64,000 bases of DNA from Apostichopus japonicus. Lineage: Eukaryota > Echinodermata > Holothuroidea > Aspidochirotida > Stichopodidae. Positions 10,801-25,800 of the stretch are shown piece by piece (position 1 is the stretch's first letter; each line of letters starts with the position of its first letter). The notes beneath the pieces are model-generated. The model worked only from the letters and a program-made list of their open reading frames with translations, was not told the DNA's origin and searched no databases. The translations under genes and the position numbers were made by a program. The stretch covers positions 8,903,984 to 8,967,983 of the forward strand of contig NC_092564.1 of the NCBI RefSeq assembly GCF_037975245.1, written 5' to 3'.

Positions 10801-13800
10801 ATCATGTATACAAGTGCCTTTTTTGCATTCTTTCAGTTTTCTCTCAAAAAGTAAAAGCTTTTATTGGCACAATCTTTCCTTTCTGATGAAAAACTGGAAT
10901 GCTTACCACTGTCAGAAGAGTTGCCTCATAGTCTTGATATTTCTGGCTAGAAGTATCATTCAGGTCTGATGTATAGATTGCTGGAGTGTCATTGAACTGC
11001 AAAACTGTGAATTTACCTCGGAATTTGATGTACTCTATGGAACAGGATTAACATTTGAAAGTCATATTTAGAAATAAATATCATGTACTTTCAGAACGAT
11101 ATAATAGAAAAGTACCAGAGCAATAGATAGGTAAAATGTTCACAAGTGCTTCAAATGGTCACTTGGTTGTGTTTTGTCATCCCTTGCATCTGTAAACGCT
11201 TACTACCCTAACCTTCCTTATCTCCATGTGCACAATCAACCGATACTCATAGCTGGTACATCAACAACAGCTATGAGTATCGGGTGGCACAATTATAAAC
11301 TGTTCAATAGACACTGTAAACATTTCTGATTGTGTAGAAAGTTAATCATGATATTATTTTGTTTTAAACTTTGCAGTGAAGACAGTGAAGGATTTTTTGT
11401 TTTTATGAATATCGCAAATAAAAGTAGATATCAATATATGATGTATACCTTTGGAATAATTATGTCTAAAATATTGAAGAATTTATTACAAACCTGTGCA
11501 AACATCGTCAACAATAACGGTGTCGTTCTGACACTGACAAATGTAGGAACTGATGGTATTGATGCATTCAGCGGCTCCAAGGTAGCTGCAGGGATCATCT
11601 TGGCATTCATCTACATCTGTTTCATAAAGCAAATTATATAACCAGTGAACATTTTTACCCTTTGTTTTGATATAAGACTACACTGTAATGGAATACATTA
11701 AATATTTGCAATGTTGTAGGAAAACATGTTAACCCATGCATGTTGCAATTTTCCATGTCATGAAGACACTAATGGATATTAAAAAAGATAATAATAATAC
11801 TTGAATGTAATTTAAAACCATCTTTTGTAGTATGATGACTTGCGTAAGATGCGTGAAGTATGATAATATATATGCAGATACAGGTGAGTGTCCAATCGAC
11901 TGCAACTAGATACTCTGTACATATTTTCTCATCATTTCTGTACGACTCAGCTATAGTGTATATGAGAAATAAACTGGAACTTGAATGTCAACTATACATT
12001 CTGTCGACACGGCATGTCCTATAATATTGTGTCTATGGCTTACTTACCATCACAAATACTGCCAACTTGTTGATATCCTGCTTTACAGTTTGCACAAGTG
12101 AACGTGTTATTGCCTACAAATACGCACTCCAGAAAATTCAAGTCAAAGCAGTCGTGAGTTCCTTCGTCACATTGGTCATAAACTGTAAAAAAATTATAAA
12201 TAACATGTTTAAAGTGAAACGTGCAATATTTATCAATATATCAAGTGCAGTAAACAGACTTTTGAGCATGAAAAGTTTGAACTGGACAATTACTATTAGA
12301 TGTCTGCATCTTATGGTAACCAATTTGCTATGCATGCAGGTGCCTACATCATATGGTACAGGTAGATATCTGCATCATATGGTACCATGTACACATTAAA
12401 TAGCATATGCAGGTACCTACATCATATGGTACAATTAGATGTCTGCATCATATAGTACCATGTGCACATTAAATAGCTATGCAGGTGCCTACATCATATG
12501 GCTCAATTAGATGTCTGCATCATATGGTTAACACATGCATATTAAATAGCATATGCAGGTACCTACATCATATGGTACAATAAGATGTCTGCATCATATG
12601 GTACCATGTGCACCTTAAATAGCTGTGCAGGTACCAACATCATATGGTACAATAAGATGTCTGCATCATATGGTACCATGTGCACCTTAAATAGCTATGC
12701 AGGTGCCTACATCATATATGGCTCAATTAGATGTCTGCATCATATGGTTAACACGTGCACATTAAATAGCTATGCAGGTGCCTACATCATATGGCTCAAT
12801 TTAGATGTCTGCATCATATAGTACCACGTGCACATTAAATAGCTATGCAGGTGCCTACATCATATGGTACCATGTGCACATTAAATAGCTATGCAGGTAC
12901 CTACATCATATGGTACAATAAGATGTCTGCATCATATGGTACCATGTGCACATTAAACAGCTGTGCAGGTACCTACATCATATGGTACAAATAGATGTCT
13001 GCATCATATGGTACCATGTGCACATTAAATAGCTATGCAGGTGCCTACATCATATGGTACAATAAGATGTCTGCATCATATGGTACCATGTGCACATTAA
13101 ACAGCTGTGCAGGTACCTACATCATATGGCTCAATTAGATGTCTGCATCATATAGTACCACGTGCACATTAAATAGCTATGGAGGTACCTACATCATATG
13201 GTACAAATAGATGTCTGCATCATATGGTACCATGTGCACATTAAATAGCTATGGAGGTGCCTACATCATATGGTACAATAAGATGTCTGCATCATATAGT
13301 ACCATGTGCACATTAAATAGCTATGCAGGTGTATCATAAACGAACATCACAATTACCATTGCTTTAATTTACAGAGGCGACAGTAAATACAATCCAGAGC
13401 TACTTCATAGGATAGGCATGTTGCAATAGTATAGTATTATTACACTCTCACATCCAATCCATAGGGATGAGACTACCCCCCCATCCCCACCCACCCAATC
13501 CCCACCCACCCCCTTCTACAGTGTGTTATATTCTGGTTGTAATTTTGCCTTATTTTGTTTTCACTTACTCGGCATAGTTGTATTAATGTTGTCTCTTAAA
13601 ATTCGACTGTCTGGCTCCAGGAAATCGTTATTTCTTCCTGTAAGTCCATTCATGAAAGCATCCTCAATATCAGTTAAGGTATACGTAGAATTGTTGAGTA
13701 GATCCAGTCGTATCTCTGTTTTGATGCCCACCGAGATGTCGCTGAATTGTTCTACCGTCGATCCCAGATAATCATCAGAAAGAACAGACTCTTCATATAA

Positions 13801-16800
13801 ATTGTCAATCTAAGGATAGAGAGTAGAATTAGCATATTACTTTTGCGACTAACTAATTTGATTACCATATTTTAGAATATTGAATTTTAAGTATGAAACA
13901 CAGATTAATAAAAACAGAATGAATACAATTTCTCATTTATGAAATGTAAAACATCAACAAAAGCTTCAGTAAATAACAAATTGTAAATGTGGCCAAGACG
14001 GCCATTTGCTCAAATCACAAATATCCAAAGGAAAATGAAATAATGCAACAAAGTAGAAAGAAAACCTTCAAATAGGAGATAACTTACATCGATAGCTAAA
14101 GAAACTTTAACAACCTCTTGGTTGAGGTCATCAAAGAAGGAGCTGACTTGCCAACCTTTGATATCCACAAAGATAACGAACATGGTGACTGACATAGCAT
14201 CTGGAATAAATAAAACATATTCAATCAGATCAAGAGAGATTTATAAGTAAAAACTTGAACATATCAATATCATCTTACTGTTCCTTCTTGTTATATTCAT
14301 ACTTAGATATTAGGATGTTGATTAAACACTTTCTTAAGCATATAAAGCACGTATACGTGTATAATACACATGACAGTCACTTATTGCCTATGTACTCAGT
14401 GTCACATGAATAATTACCATGATCTAAACCTAGTAATATTATGAACATATTAAGTATGGTTTTTATTACACTGATATAATTTTACCACAAATATCTGAAA
14501 TATGGGCATGTTGTTTATAGTTTATAACATACGTAATGAACATTTCCAATTTATCTGCCAGGACAGAATGGCCAAAAACAAAAAATTAAGTAAAAAATTA
14601 AAATGAAGGAAAATTGTCTATTTCAGTTTCGGATAGAAAATATTGACTTACTAGTACAACTGCTGTTGGTTCTATGATAGCCTGTTTGGCAAACACATGC
14701 ATATGAACCTGGGCTGTTGGAACACTTTTCATTCTCTTCTGTTGGGCATGGTATGCTGATGGCACATTCGTTAATATCTTTAAGAAGAGAGAATTTTTGT
14801 CGCATATCAGTTTTTATAAGCTTAATTTGAGTAAGGTATAACAGAAATCAAGAACTGGTTCTCTGTACATGAAAATCTCAAAAAGCAGATATAAAAATAC
14901 CGTGGTAACATTTGATATTAAAATCACTAAGAGGTGTGTAATAATAAAGAAGAAATATACACATATTAAACAACGCTTTACGTTCAAAATCGTTACGATT
15001 TGTCTTCTTTTTCTGTAGTAAATATGCAAACGTACCTTGACAGTATGTACCGTTGCCCTCGTAACCTGAGGGGCAAATACATTGGTATGAGCCAATGGAA
15101 TTAAGACATATGGCTGACGGGTCACAGTTGTCCAGACCATACTCGCAATCATCATAATCTGTTGATAAAAATTAAACATATTAACTTAATCTGAAAATAA
15201 CTAAAAATTGCTTATAGCACGAGGATGGAATTCATGTATTATCGAAAAGACAGGCTTTTGGAAAGCAGTCCAGTAATAAGCAGTATACTACCTATTGTTT
15301 GTAAACCAATTTATCATTTGTTTAATTTCCTTAATACCTATTGGCAGGAAATAGGAAATTGCCAGTGCCGTTTCTCTCTTTTGGTAACAGAAAACTCCAC
15401 CGGTATTTAGTCAGTGAATAGCCCCGAGTTTTGAGGCCTGCTTTTATAGAGATGAAAGTGATGTAACTTACCTTTACAAGTACCATTTCTTCCGTTGCCT
15501 CCTTCTTCACTGTAATAACCCATTTGACATGTACAAGTATATGAGCCCTCTAGATCAGTACAATTTGCATTGACATCACACTCGTTAGTGTTGTCTTCAC
15601 ATTCATTAACATCTGAAATAAAAAAAATAAAAATACTATAATTACCCTGGATCGGGACGAGTTCTTTCACATTTTGTATTTGATAGCTTCATAGGATATC
15701 AAAATTGGAAGATTTTATTTCAGCTAATTGCTTCTTAACATATTGAGGTCGATTTTTCTATAATCACTGGGAATTAAGTCAAGTCACGGTGCTGGCTATG
15801 TGATGTAAATGTAATATTTCCCTTTTAATTTTATTAAAGATTTTTACTTTATTTTATTTATTATTATTATTATTAATAATCTCTTTTGGCATAAGGATGT
15901 TTCTATACCGTTTAGCATGGTAGAAAAGTTGCATCACAGTTACTATGAATGCGCAACCTATGGATGGAAGTATCCTACTGTTATCATATTAAATGTAATT
16001 ACCATGTGTGGAACTTTACTTAAACTGATATATTTAGAGATATAGAGTAGATTTATGCTCACTTTCACAGTATGTTCCATTGCCAATGTAACCTTCCTCA
16101 CAGCTGCAGGAAAATCCCCCGTATGTGTTGGTACAAGAAGCACGCATGTGGCAGTTGTCTATGTTTTCAGTACATTCGTCTACATCCGTGCAGTTACTGC
16201 CATCACCACGGTAACCAGATAAACAGTTACATTCGAAGGAACCGGGGATGTTATTGCATGTTGCATTGTAGTGACAAGCATTGTCAACATTGCACTCGTT
16301 GATATCTAAGAGCAAGCAAGATATTAAATTTCCATGTTTAGCTGAATTAAATATATAGCAGTGGCACAGAAAGCGTTTGTATTTTATAGAGGACGTATTT
16401 CAAATACATGGGATTTTTGTTCCCTTTAGGGATTCTTCATATTGGTTAACATGTACTCGATGGAGCGCTCTATTGTTGTGAAATAATAGGTTATACCAAT
16501 GTAAATCAACATTACATACCATCACACGTGTTGTAGCCATCACCGGTGTACCCATTGGGACACGAACACGAGTAGTTGCCCTCCAGATCTATGCAAAGGG
16601 CGGCTGGGTCACAAGCAGAATCCATGCATTCATTGATATCTGCAAACAAAAGAAATATTGTAAAAGTTCCATCTAGTAGATTGGATCGGCATGAACGTAA
16701 TAACTCTGGATGCATGGTAAGTCAATAGCACAGAAATATGCTATCATTTCTTTTTCATTGAACTGAAAATCTTGTTGCAGTGACCCAGCAAGGATATTTT

Positions 16801-19800
16801 ATACTTATTCACCTCGGGTAGACAAAATATAACAAACATTATCATATCATTCAAAAATCATATTGAATAGTTATTTGTTTTCAAATGTTATTAATCTTTA
16901 ATGGGTTTGTCAAACAACATTATTTGGAAGTGATGAAAAATGGCCCTTATTAAATTAAACCATGTTGATGGATTATTAAACCAGAAAAAAAAAACATTGG
17001 ATTGAGTAAGGTGTTCATTTTGTTTAACGTTGTACCTAGATTAAGACTAATTAATTAACTTAGAGATGTCAAAATTTGTTAAAATTTCTATACTGACATA
17101 ATTTAATATATCCATGACTAATTAGCTAAACACTTAATGATGCATTTCTTACCAACACAGTCTTGCCCAGTCCCGATATAACCAGAGTTACACATGCATA
17201 TGTAGGAACCTTCAGTGTTTTCACAGGAGCCATTGATGTCACATGACACAGTCTCATTGACACAGGTACCATTCGAGCATGTGAGTATTCCATTAGAACA
17301 TTCGTTGATATCTTTAAAGTGAGAAGGAAAAATTCAATGAAAATATACATAAATGCATTCATTGTGAGTTTGCCTTAGCAACCAATATTGAACAACGTGA
17401 AATACCTTATGGCAGCACACTCCTTCTCTGACTTGATAATATCGTGAAAGCTTGTAGTTTAGAGTCTTATATAAAGTATCATATAACTAAAAAGGGAGCA
17501 GCAATATAGATTTACTAATTGAGAGGCAACCAGAAAGGAGGTTATGAATGCAAGCTTTTTGCATTGCAAACAATCCCAGGTCCGGTTGTGTGACAGAACA
17601 TTTGCCTAAACATGAATGGCCACCTCCATTAAATACAGTAAAAACTTCAACAGACTTAATTGTAATTGTAGCATTACATAACTAACCAGGAGGCAGACAT
17701 TTAGATCGCTAAACTAATAATTGGAATTTATTAACTACTTAAAAAACTGTACGAAAGCAATGAAATGCAGACACTTCAGAAATTGAGGAAGCCATTATAT
17801 TAAAGAGTGGAATAGATATTTTACCTAGACATGACTGGCCATCTCTGTTAAATCCAGTGAGGCAGGCACAACTGTAAGAGCCAGCTGTATTACTACACTC
17901 AGCATTATCGGAGCAGTTATTCAGTAAAGAAGATGAACACTCATCAATATCTATGGAAGAGACAATGAGTAACAATTTAAATTCAAAATATAAAAAATCA
18001 ACATGAACAGATAAATATCAGTATTATAAATTAAGTTGATGTACATATTCCTCGATGTTTACAAAACAATTGGCAAAACTAAAGCCCTCATAATTTTAAA
18101 TCATAGTTACAACTTAGACCGAATAACATTCACCCAGTAATAAAATATAGCGCCAAAATTTGCCATTACGTTATGTACATTAGTAATGGATTCAGATATA
18201 TAATGGGACTGATGATAGAGGTACACCTACCGATACAAGATCTTTGATCTTCATCTAGCTCGTATCCATCAGAGCAATCGCATGTATAACCAGGGGTGAT
18301 GTTAATACAGACACCTTGATCTTTATCACACTGGTGTCCGTTGTCACACTCGTTTACATCCTCACAGACAGAGGTATTTGTTGAAGACAAGGTAAAACCA
18401 TTAAAGCATCTGCAGTTCTCTTCAGCACTATCTGCATTCCTGAAGCAAGCGCCATTCACGCACGATTTACCACTGATACATTCATTTTCCGCTGAGGATT
18501 GAAAGATAAAAATAGCAAAACAAATGATTTTATCATTGCAACATTTCGTTTCTTCGCGATATCTGTGACTTGGATATAATTTTAGGTTAGACTCACAATC
18601 AACCGTCTTTGACCGATTTACGTAATACCACGAACAACCAGAGCAATGACAATGAAGAATGATGTATTGGAGTCATCACACATTTCAATAACCTAAAATT
18701 CCTTACAAACAAAACCAAAAAATATATATCAGTATAACTTAATGATAAAAGTGAATTGAATTAAAAGTTTGTATTGAAGTTTATCCCCATATAGAAATAA
18801 TACTGCAACTTGAGTCTAGCCTTAAGTCAGGAAAAACGCTGTTCGAGAATATACTGTAAAATCAATTACTTGTTACAACTTTGAGTAATGCCAATAATAA
18901 CTGACTAAATAGATTGTAAACCAATTTTTATGACGTATTCATCTTTCAGTTAACTTCCTTTTTAAGCAGGAGAAATGGAAAGAATTTGTAAACAATGTCT
19001 CTCATACTAAAACAGTCATGTTAATCGCTAGTTGAGCAGGCAGAATATTTTAGAATTCTCTAAGTGCACTTAAAAACCTACTGATACAACTGATGCCATC
19101 TTCAGCAAGGTAAAAGCTATTGTCACATTCACACCGGAATCCTGGGATCATATTAGCGCAAAGTTGACTGCAATTGTCTAACTCAAGGTTACACTCATTG
19201 ATATCTGTTGAGTAAAATACAAAAACAAATAAATATTACTGGCAGAATCGATAAGGATCTCTCCATGAATTTTACTGCTTGACCGTGTCTGTCTGTTACA
19301 GTTGACAAGTTTATTCCAGAGAATAAATGAAGCAAGCAGGTGTTATCTCCTAAATTAAAAACCGACAGCAAAATGTTTTATTTGATTTCTTCACCTTGTT
19401 GTATTGACCTTGGGTTGGATAGGGTTCCAAAGTTGCTTTAGGGGTTGTGATGTTATCAATATCAAAATGACTGTTGTACATTCATATGTTAATGCGTCTC
19501 AACTCTAAAGAAGTAAATTGGATGAACATTGTAAAGAAAAGCATAAACAAATGTCAGTGTGCACCTGACATCACACCTGTTAAAAGTAAACTATCATTTG
19601 ACGCAAAATAATGTGATGTGAACTGTTAATATATTATTTTATTGTAGAAGAAGCTAAAATACAGCTAAATCTTACCTGTACAGGAAAAGCCATCTCCCTG
19701 AAACCCGTTAGTACATTGGCATTGGTAAGACCCCTCACTGTTGCTACAGGTAGCTCGTACAGAACAGGGATCCCCTGAACATTCATTGATATCTAATAAT

Positions 19801-22800
19801 GATAGAAAACATAAATACATCAGAAAGTGGTTTCTGTGTCTATCTGATGTCAAATGAGTCAACCTGTAGAGACGAAGATTCTATAATCTAAGTTTAAAGT
19901 TCATGACGCAATACAAGTGCACAATACTACCCTAATTATTGCAATGCTTTTTAACTTATATGAAAAAAAGTCATAGCTTCTAATGATTTCAGTCAAAGTT
20001 AATTGATGAAATATACTGATATTTATTTTACTTGCTGAAACACGTACATCCTATTTATCCAACATACCTTGGCATGTTCCATTAACATCCTCGTATCCTT
20101 CTAAACATCGACAGATATAACTGCCGACGGTGTTGAGACACTCAGACACTCCGCTGCTGCAGTTAGCTTCTCCTGTCATACACTCATCCTCATCTAATGA
20201 AGAGTTAAACAAAGCATTATTAATTTGGAAACAACCGATTATGTGTATGAAAATTTGTATTATTGAAACGCAAAGAAAGAGTCTTAGAAGAAATAGGGTA
20301 TCACTGGAAGGAATATAGTGACCAATATGCGCCTTCCACTACCAATTTGGTTGTTTATTTCATAACGTATATAACAGAATAAAGGAAATCTTATAACAGA
20401 ATAGGAAGCAAAAAAAAAGAAATATTTAATTTATCATACTTAGGTACATAATGCAACGCCATCGATCCCAGAAAATACGCACACAACCGATACCTTTGGC
20501 AATAAGACACTAGTGTACAGTCAGTACATACAGCTGCGGTCAATACCCACAGCACAGTGTACAAACGATACAGAGATGGACATCTCAGGTCCAGCTAAAG
20601 ATAACAAGGTATCACGTTTCATTACTGTCTGCATTTTGTAGTGACAAGCAGAATACTTCACTTGCAAGCAACGGAAAGTTAACTTTTTCAGAGCGCAGCA
20701 CACGGATTGGGGCGAGTCTTCAATGCCTTTAAACACATATAGCCTGTTCATACTTATACTTACCAAGACAAGTAACACCATCTCCTATGTAGCCGTCAGG
20801 ACAAGTACAAATGAAACTCCCATTGGTGTTCTCGCAAAGAGCTCTTGGGTGACAGCCGATAGAACGTCGCTCGCATTCATTGATATCTGTACATATAGTA
20901 CCGTCTCCTTCCCAGCCTTCTTCACATGAGCAGAAATACGATCCAATGATATTTTGACAAATGGCATGGTTTCCACAAGTAAACAAGCCCCGAGTACATT
21001 CATCGACATCTAAGGTGAGAAATATGGAAGAATTGGAGTGATTTATTAGCCATCCACAAAAGAGGGTTTATACAGCTTAAATTATCACTTGTTTACAGTA
21101 TACTATAACTAAGCAATAGAGAAAGAGATGCATGCAGTATGCACAATGTACACTGCATGAAACAATACCAAAAAATAAAGGACCAACTGCCATCTCTAAC
21201 AGCTGACAAAGTTTGTGAACGGTGTTTTCACAGGGAAAGTAGATTATTGCAATTTATCCTTACCGGTGCAGATGAATCCATTCCCTTCAAATCCATCTAA
21301 ACAGGAACACTGGAAAGATCCAGGTTGGTTGGAACACGTAGCTTGTGGTGAACAGGGGAAGTCCGTGTACCTGCATTCATCCTCGTCTTCACATAATGTA
21401 CCATCCCCATTCACATCGGTGAAGCCATCTTGGCAGGTGCAGTTATATCCTCCATATGTGTTTGTACATAGAGAGAAATCTGGGTCACAAAGGTCTGTAC
21501 CCCTGTCACATTCATCAATATCTGTTAGAAATGCAACAAATTAAAGGAAAGGTCTAGAGGTGAATATGACGTGGTATAACGTTTTTTTGTTTTTGTTTTT
21601 GCTTTTTTAATTTTTGTTTTTATATTTTTATAAAGTTTGTTGATAAAATACTGTTATGAACCACAGCATACTTCAAGATCGTAAGTATTTATGAGTCAAT
21701 GGGGCACTTGAGGTCTACCTTGGTGACCTCTTCAGTTGCTCATCACAATGGTCATGCAAACGGGATCAACCTGGCCACTCGTTTGGTGTATCCCAGCCAA
21801 AAAAAAAAAACATTCTAAGTGCTCATAACAAATGAAACATGTTTGCAATTGACATTGAAACATTATCCTTACCAAGACAGTTGCTCCCATCAGGATGAAG
21901 TTCATAACCATTGGAACATTCACAGTCGTAGCTGCCTAACATATTGAGACAAGACTGTTGGCAGGTGTTATTGGAGGAAGTGAAACACTCATCAAAGTCT
22001 ACAGAAGAAATAAAGTCATTTTAGAAAAAAGGATTATTATCAACAAGAAGTTTCAATTGTCACGTGGATATTAAATATTGTGATGTACAAGATTGTTGGC
22101 CTCATTTGTCAGTAAGAATTATGAGAAAGAATCCGTTCATCGACGATGTTTCATAGTTTTAGCTTTCATACATCAATTAATGTTGATGCGAATGCCATTT
22201 TTCTTGACCCTAATTGCCATATAACCCACTACAGCTATGAACATGTTAACTGTTTATCACTGTGTAACGTCACCACATGAAAGTGATAATAAAAGTGTGG
22301 TTGTTACTGTTACTGCACTCCTTTCCTTTGACAATTACACACATTAATATGGGCGACGCAAATTCAGAAGCAAAGTAAATCGTTTGAGAGGTAAACAGTG
22401 CTAAATCAACTCGCTGTCCATCAAAACTGAAAATTAAATTCAAGCTAAATAATCGAAGTTATCTGAAAACATACAATCTCTCTTATGGAAATAAATGAAT
22501 GGCCACAAGAGTCACTACTAACGTACCCCAACATTTGAAGCCAGTCCCAATTAATCCCGGAGGACAGGGCCCACACGTGACGTTAGCATCGGGGGCTACG
22601 CTATCTTTGCAGGTAACTCCAGGGTAACATGGACTATCAAGGCATCCATCGTAATCTTCGCTGCAGTCATCTCCTGCCCATGCGGGAGGACAGATGCATG
22701 TCACCATCTGATAATACAGTGCAAACGAGAAGCTATTACTTAAAGAGCGTCGTTGAAAGAAAAAGAAGTGGATAACCAAGTAACATTGCATTACATTGTT

Positions 22801-25800
22801 GGAAATAAACAGTTTCATTGTCATTGTCATTATAAGTAACAAAAATAATTTTAGAGATGTGACAGCAATAACAAGCATATGAGAAACTCAATTCGATACC
22901 ATCCTGTATTATATTTTCTACACTTTCCTTTATATTTTCTACACTTTCCTACCGATAAACTTGACCCGCATAACATAACTACTGCATAAAGACGACTTCG
23001 GTTCGTCGCAAAACATCATCAAGTTTCTACATAAAACTTAGGGATTATCTCTTCAGTCTATTGAATGTAGCGAACTGAACCATCACTCGAACGTGACATA
23101 ACTGAGCAGCTACAGTGAGGTAATACAGTAATTGAGTATAAATATTACTTGTCTGTCATAGCGTGTCTACTTACTGCAAATTTATCTTCGACCAAGTTTG
23201 ATCCATCTGCAAGGCTGGAAAAGTCGCATGTACCTCCATTTTTACAGTCACAGAGTAAAACATCGGTTTCCGCAACTGAGATGCCACGTCCATCGGAAGC
23301 AGAAAAGCCTAGCCGAACCCGGTCTGCATTGTATGGAGTCCACCTAAATACAGCCGCTGCAATGGAAACAGATAAACTTGGATAAACTCAAACACCTAAT
23401 TGTAGAGTGGGAGGATATCTACTCGATGACAGATTTAAAAGGAATAAAATTGGGTTGTTTATAAGTATTGAGCTAATATACATAACAACCTACCTGTGTT
23501 GGATAGTTTAGCTGGAGAGGTAGTATTTAGTAAGGTGTATTGCCAATCATACGTTATAACGTCTCCATCACGATCGTATGCCTGTACGGTGATTTCTGAT
23601 TCAATGCCAACTTGTGCTAGGATTCGTCTGTCTGTACCACCTTCTGCTGTCACAACATTTGTAATGTTAGGTGGAAAATTAGCTGAAAATCAAAATGAAA
23701 ATACCAATTAGATGCACACTGTCTCATCTCGAGCAACTTTGGATACATCTTTACGGATTAGTCTCAAGAGAAATTCTTCAATAGGCTTTTGTTGAAAAAT
23801 AAACAGATCACTGGAAACCTATGATGTCATTTCTTTTAAATAAAAAAAAGAAGCTTAATTTCTGTTAATTAACTTTAAGGAGCATATCTAGACTTATAAA
23901 GTCATATACCTTTGACCTGCAATAAAACCCATGAGGATTAGCTAATACTCACATAATCCCTGAGCATCATCTTGTAAGATAGAGTTAGTCTTTCTGGTTC
24001 CTAGTCCGACGGAGATGCTTTTGGAGGCCAATGCGTCAAACAGACAGGTTTCGTCTCCATCACACACCATCTCTGCCTCAAAAAGCAGTGAGTTGTTCTC
24101 GTATTGTAGGAGCAGTTTGTCAAAGAATACCGGCATAAAACCGAAGTCATTAAGATCAAACCAAGTAATATTCTGGTCGTACATGAAGAGACTGTTCACT
24201 TCTGATACACGCCCTGTAAAATGAATGAATGAATCAAAGAAACAGACATGAATGGACAATGGACATCAAATGACTACTTTTTGTATCAAGAATAAAACCG
24301 TATTTCTCAGAAAAACAACAGTTCTCTAACTTAAACTTAAAGAATAATTCACCCTTCAAAAACCTATTTAATTATTGATATCAAACTTAACTTTTTAATT
24401 TTTAATCCAGAAAACTTCAAAGCAGATCTAATGTGTGTCTTGAGGAAAGCTGGACCAAGTAAACAATGATATCATTCTTAGCTAAAGTTGCTGCTGCGTT
24501 GATCATTCACAATAGATCTAAAAATGAAAGACTTAATTGTTCTTCAGTACTTACAAGACTGGCCAAAAACATACAATTCTCGATCCGTAAGGTTTTGGGC
24601 ATCTTGAAATGCTAACTCAGATCCGTTTCGCAGAAGAAAGTCATCGGTATAATCGTCATTCCATACACCTTGGGAAAATGTGAAAATAAACTCTACATTT
24701 ACTCGGTTCACGAAAAGGGTACATTCCAAAAGGTTTGTTTCAAATAACAAACTTTAAAAAAAGAAGAAGAAAGAAAATGACCTAATTTCTAAGAAACTGA
24801 TTCAGTACCATAACAGATCAGACAAGACTTGACTTGTTAAATTACATATCTAGAAATAGGTTTTATGAGAAAACATGTGGCCTAAAATGGAAAACAAAAT
24901 TCTTGAACTCAAAGAAATACAAGGGTAAATGAGAGCATTCATTTACTTTGTGCATGTCTTAAGGATTCAAATTCCAACCATTGTTTTTATGCACCCTTCA
25001 AAAACCGTGGAGTAGAACTAAATTTAATATTGTCCATATCGTATGGTTGATTCGATCTCAAAATAGGATCCATATTTGTATGACTTCCTGAAATTGTATA
25101 ACTAATTAATTCATTTTTCCATAATTGTCCTATTGATTGAAATTTGGCATTAGCCTACAACTTTGCTAACGCGAGTACGAAGGGAAAATATACTCGTAAT
25201 AACATTTGGTCACTCTTCAGTCTTACCAAATAGTCCTTGAGTTTGGTTTCCTTGGTAAGACTGTGGGATTTCAAAGAAAATATCCAGCACTCCAGGAGTT
25301 GTCATGGCAACAGAAATTGAGATGCCAATGCTCCAGTAGGCAACAATTCTGTCAGAGGCATTCAGGTTTACGTTGGTGAAATTACCGCTGTCAACTTCCA
25401 AGTAGAAGTTAGGATCATTCTCGGAGAAATATGGTACTGATCGAAAGAGATTAATACAGAAGACATTTTCCTGGCTGCTGTTAAATGGTCAAATTACCAA
25501 AGATCATAACTCTCTTTTGATGTGGGTTATGTTAAAAATCTGTGCAGACATTTATTCTGAGATAAACTGTAAAATTGGGATCAAAATGAGTATATATTAT
25601 TGCAATAACTATTATTTGATTAGTATATGTTATTGCAATGATCATGCCACAGTTGACAGCATTGATTGTTACAGTGCAATGGTAATGATAAGATTTCAAA
25701 ATGTTGCAAAAAATGTTGCACAGTTGTAGAACAGACAACATTTATACAATGAATGTAATGTTATCGATGTCAAATATGAACTCAGACCAAAAAAAAACAT

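Noticed and set aside
12585-12821. Open frame with repeated tyrosine- and cysteine-containing protein.
   Set aside because: It is a by-product of the 72-bp minisatellite unit being divisible by three. No other support.
16072-16302. Plus-strand frame rich in Cys and His.
   Set aside because: Antisense shadow of two EGF domains. Cysteine codons on the sense strand give ACA/GCA on the other; no domain fits.
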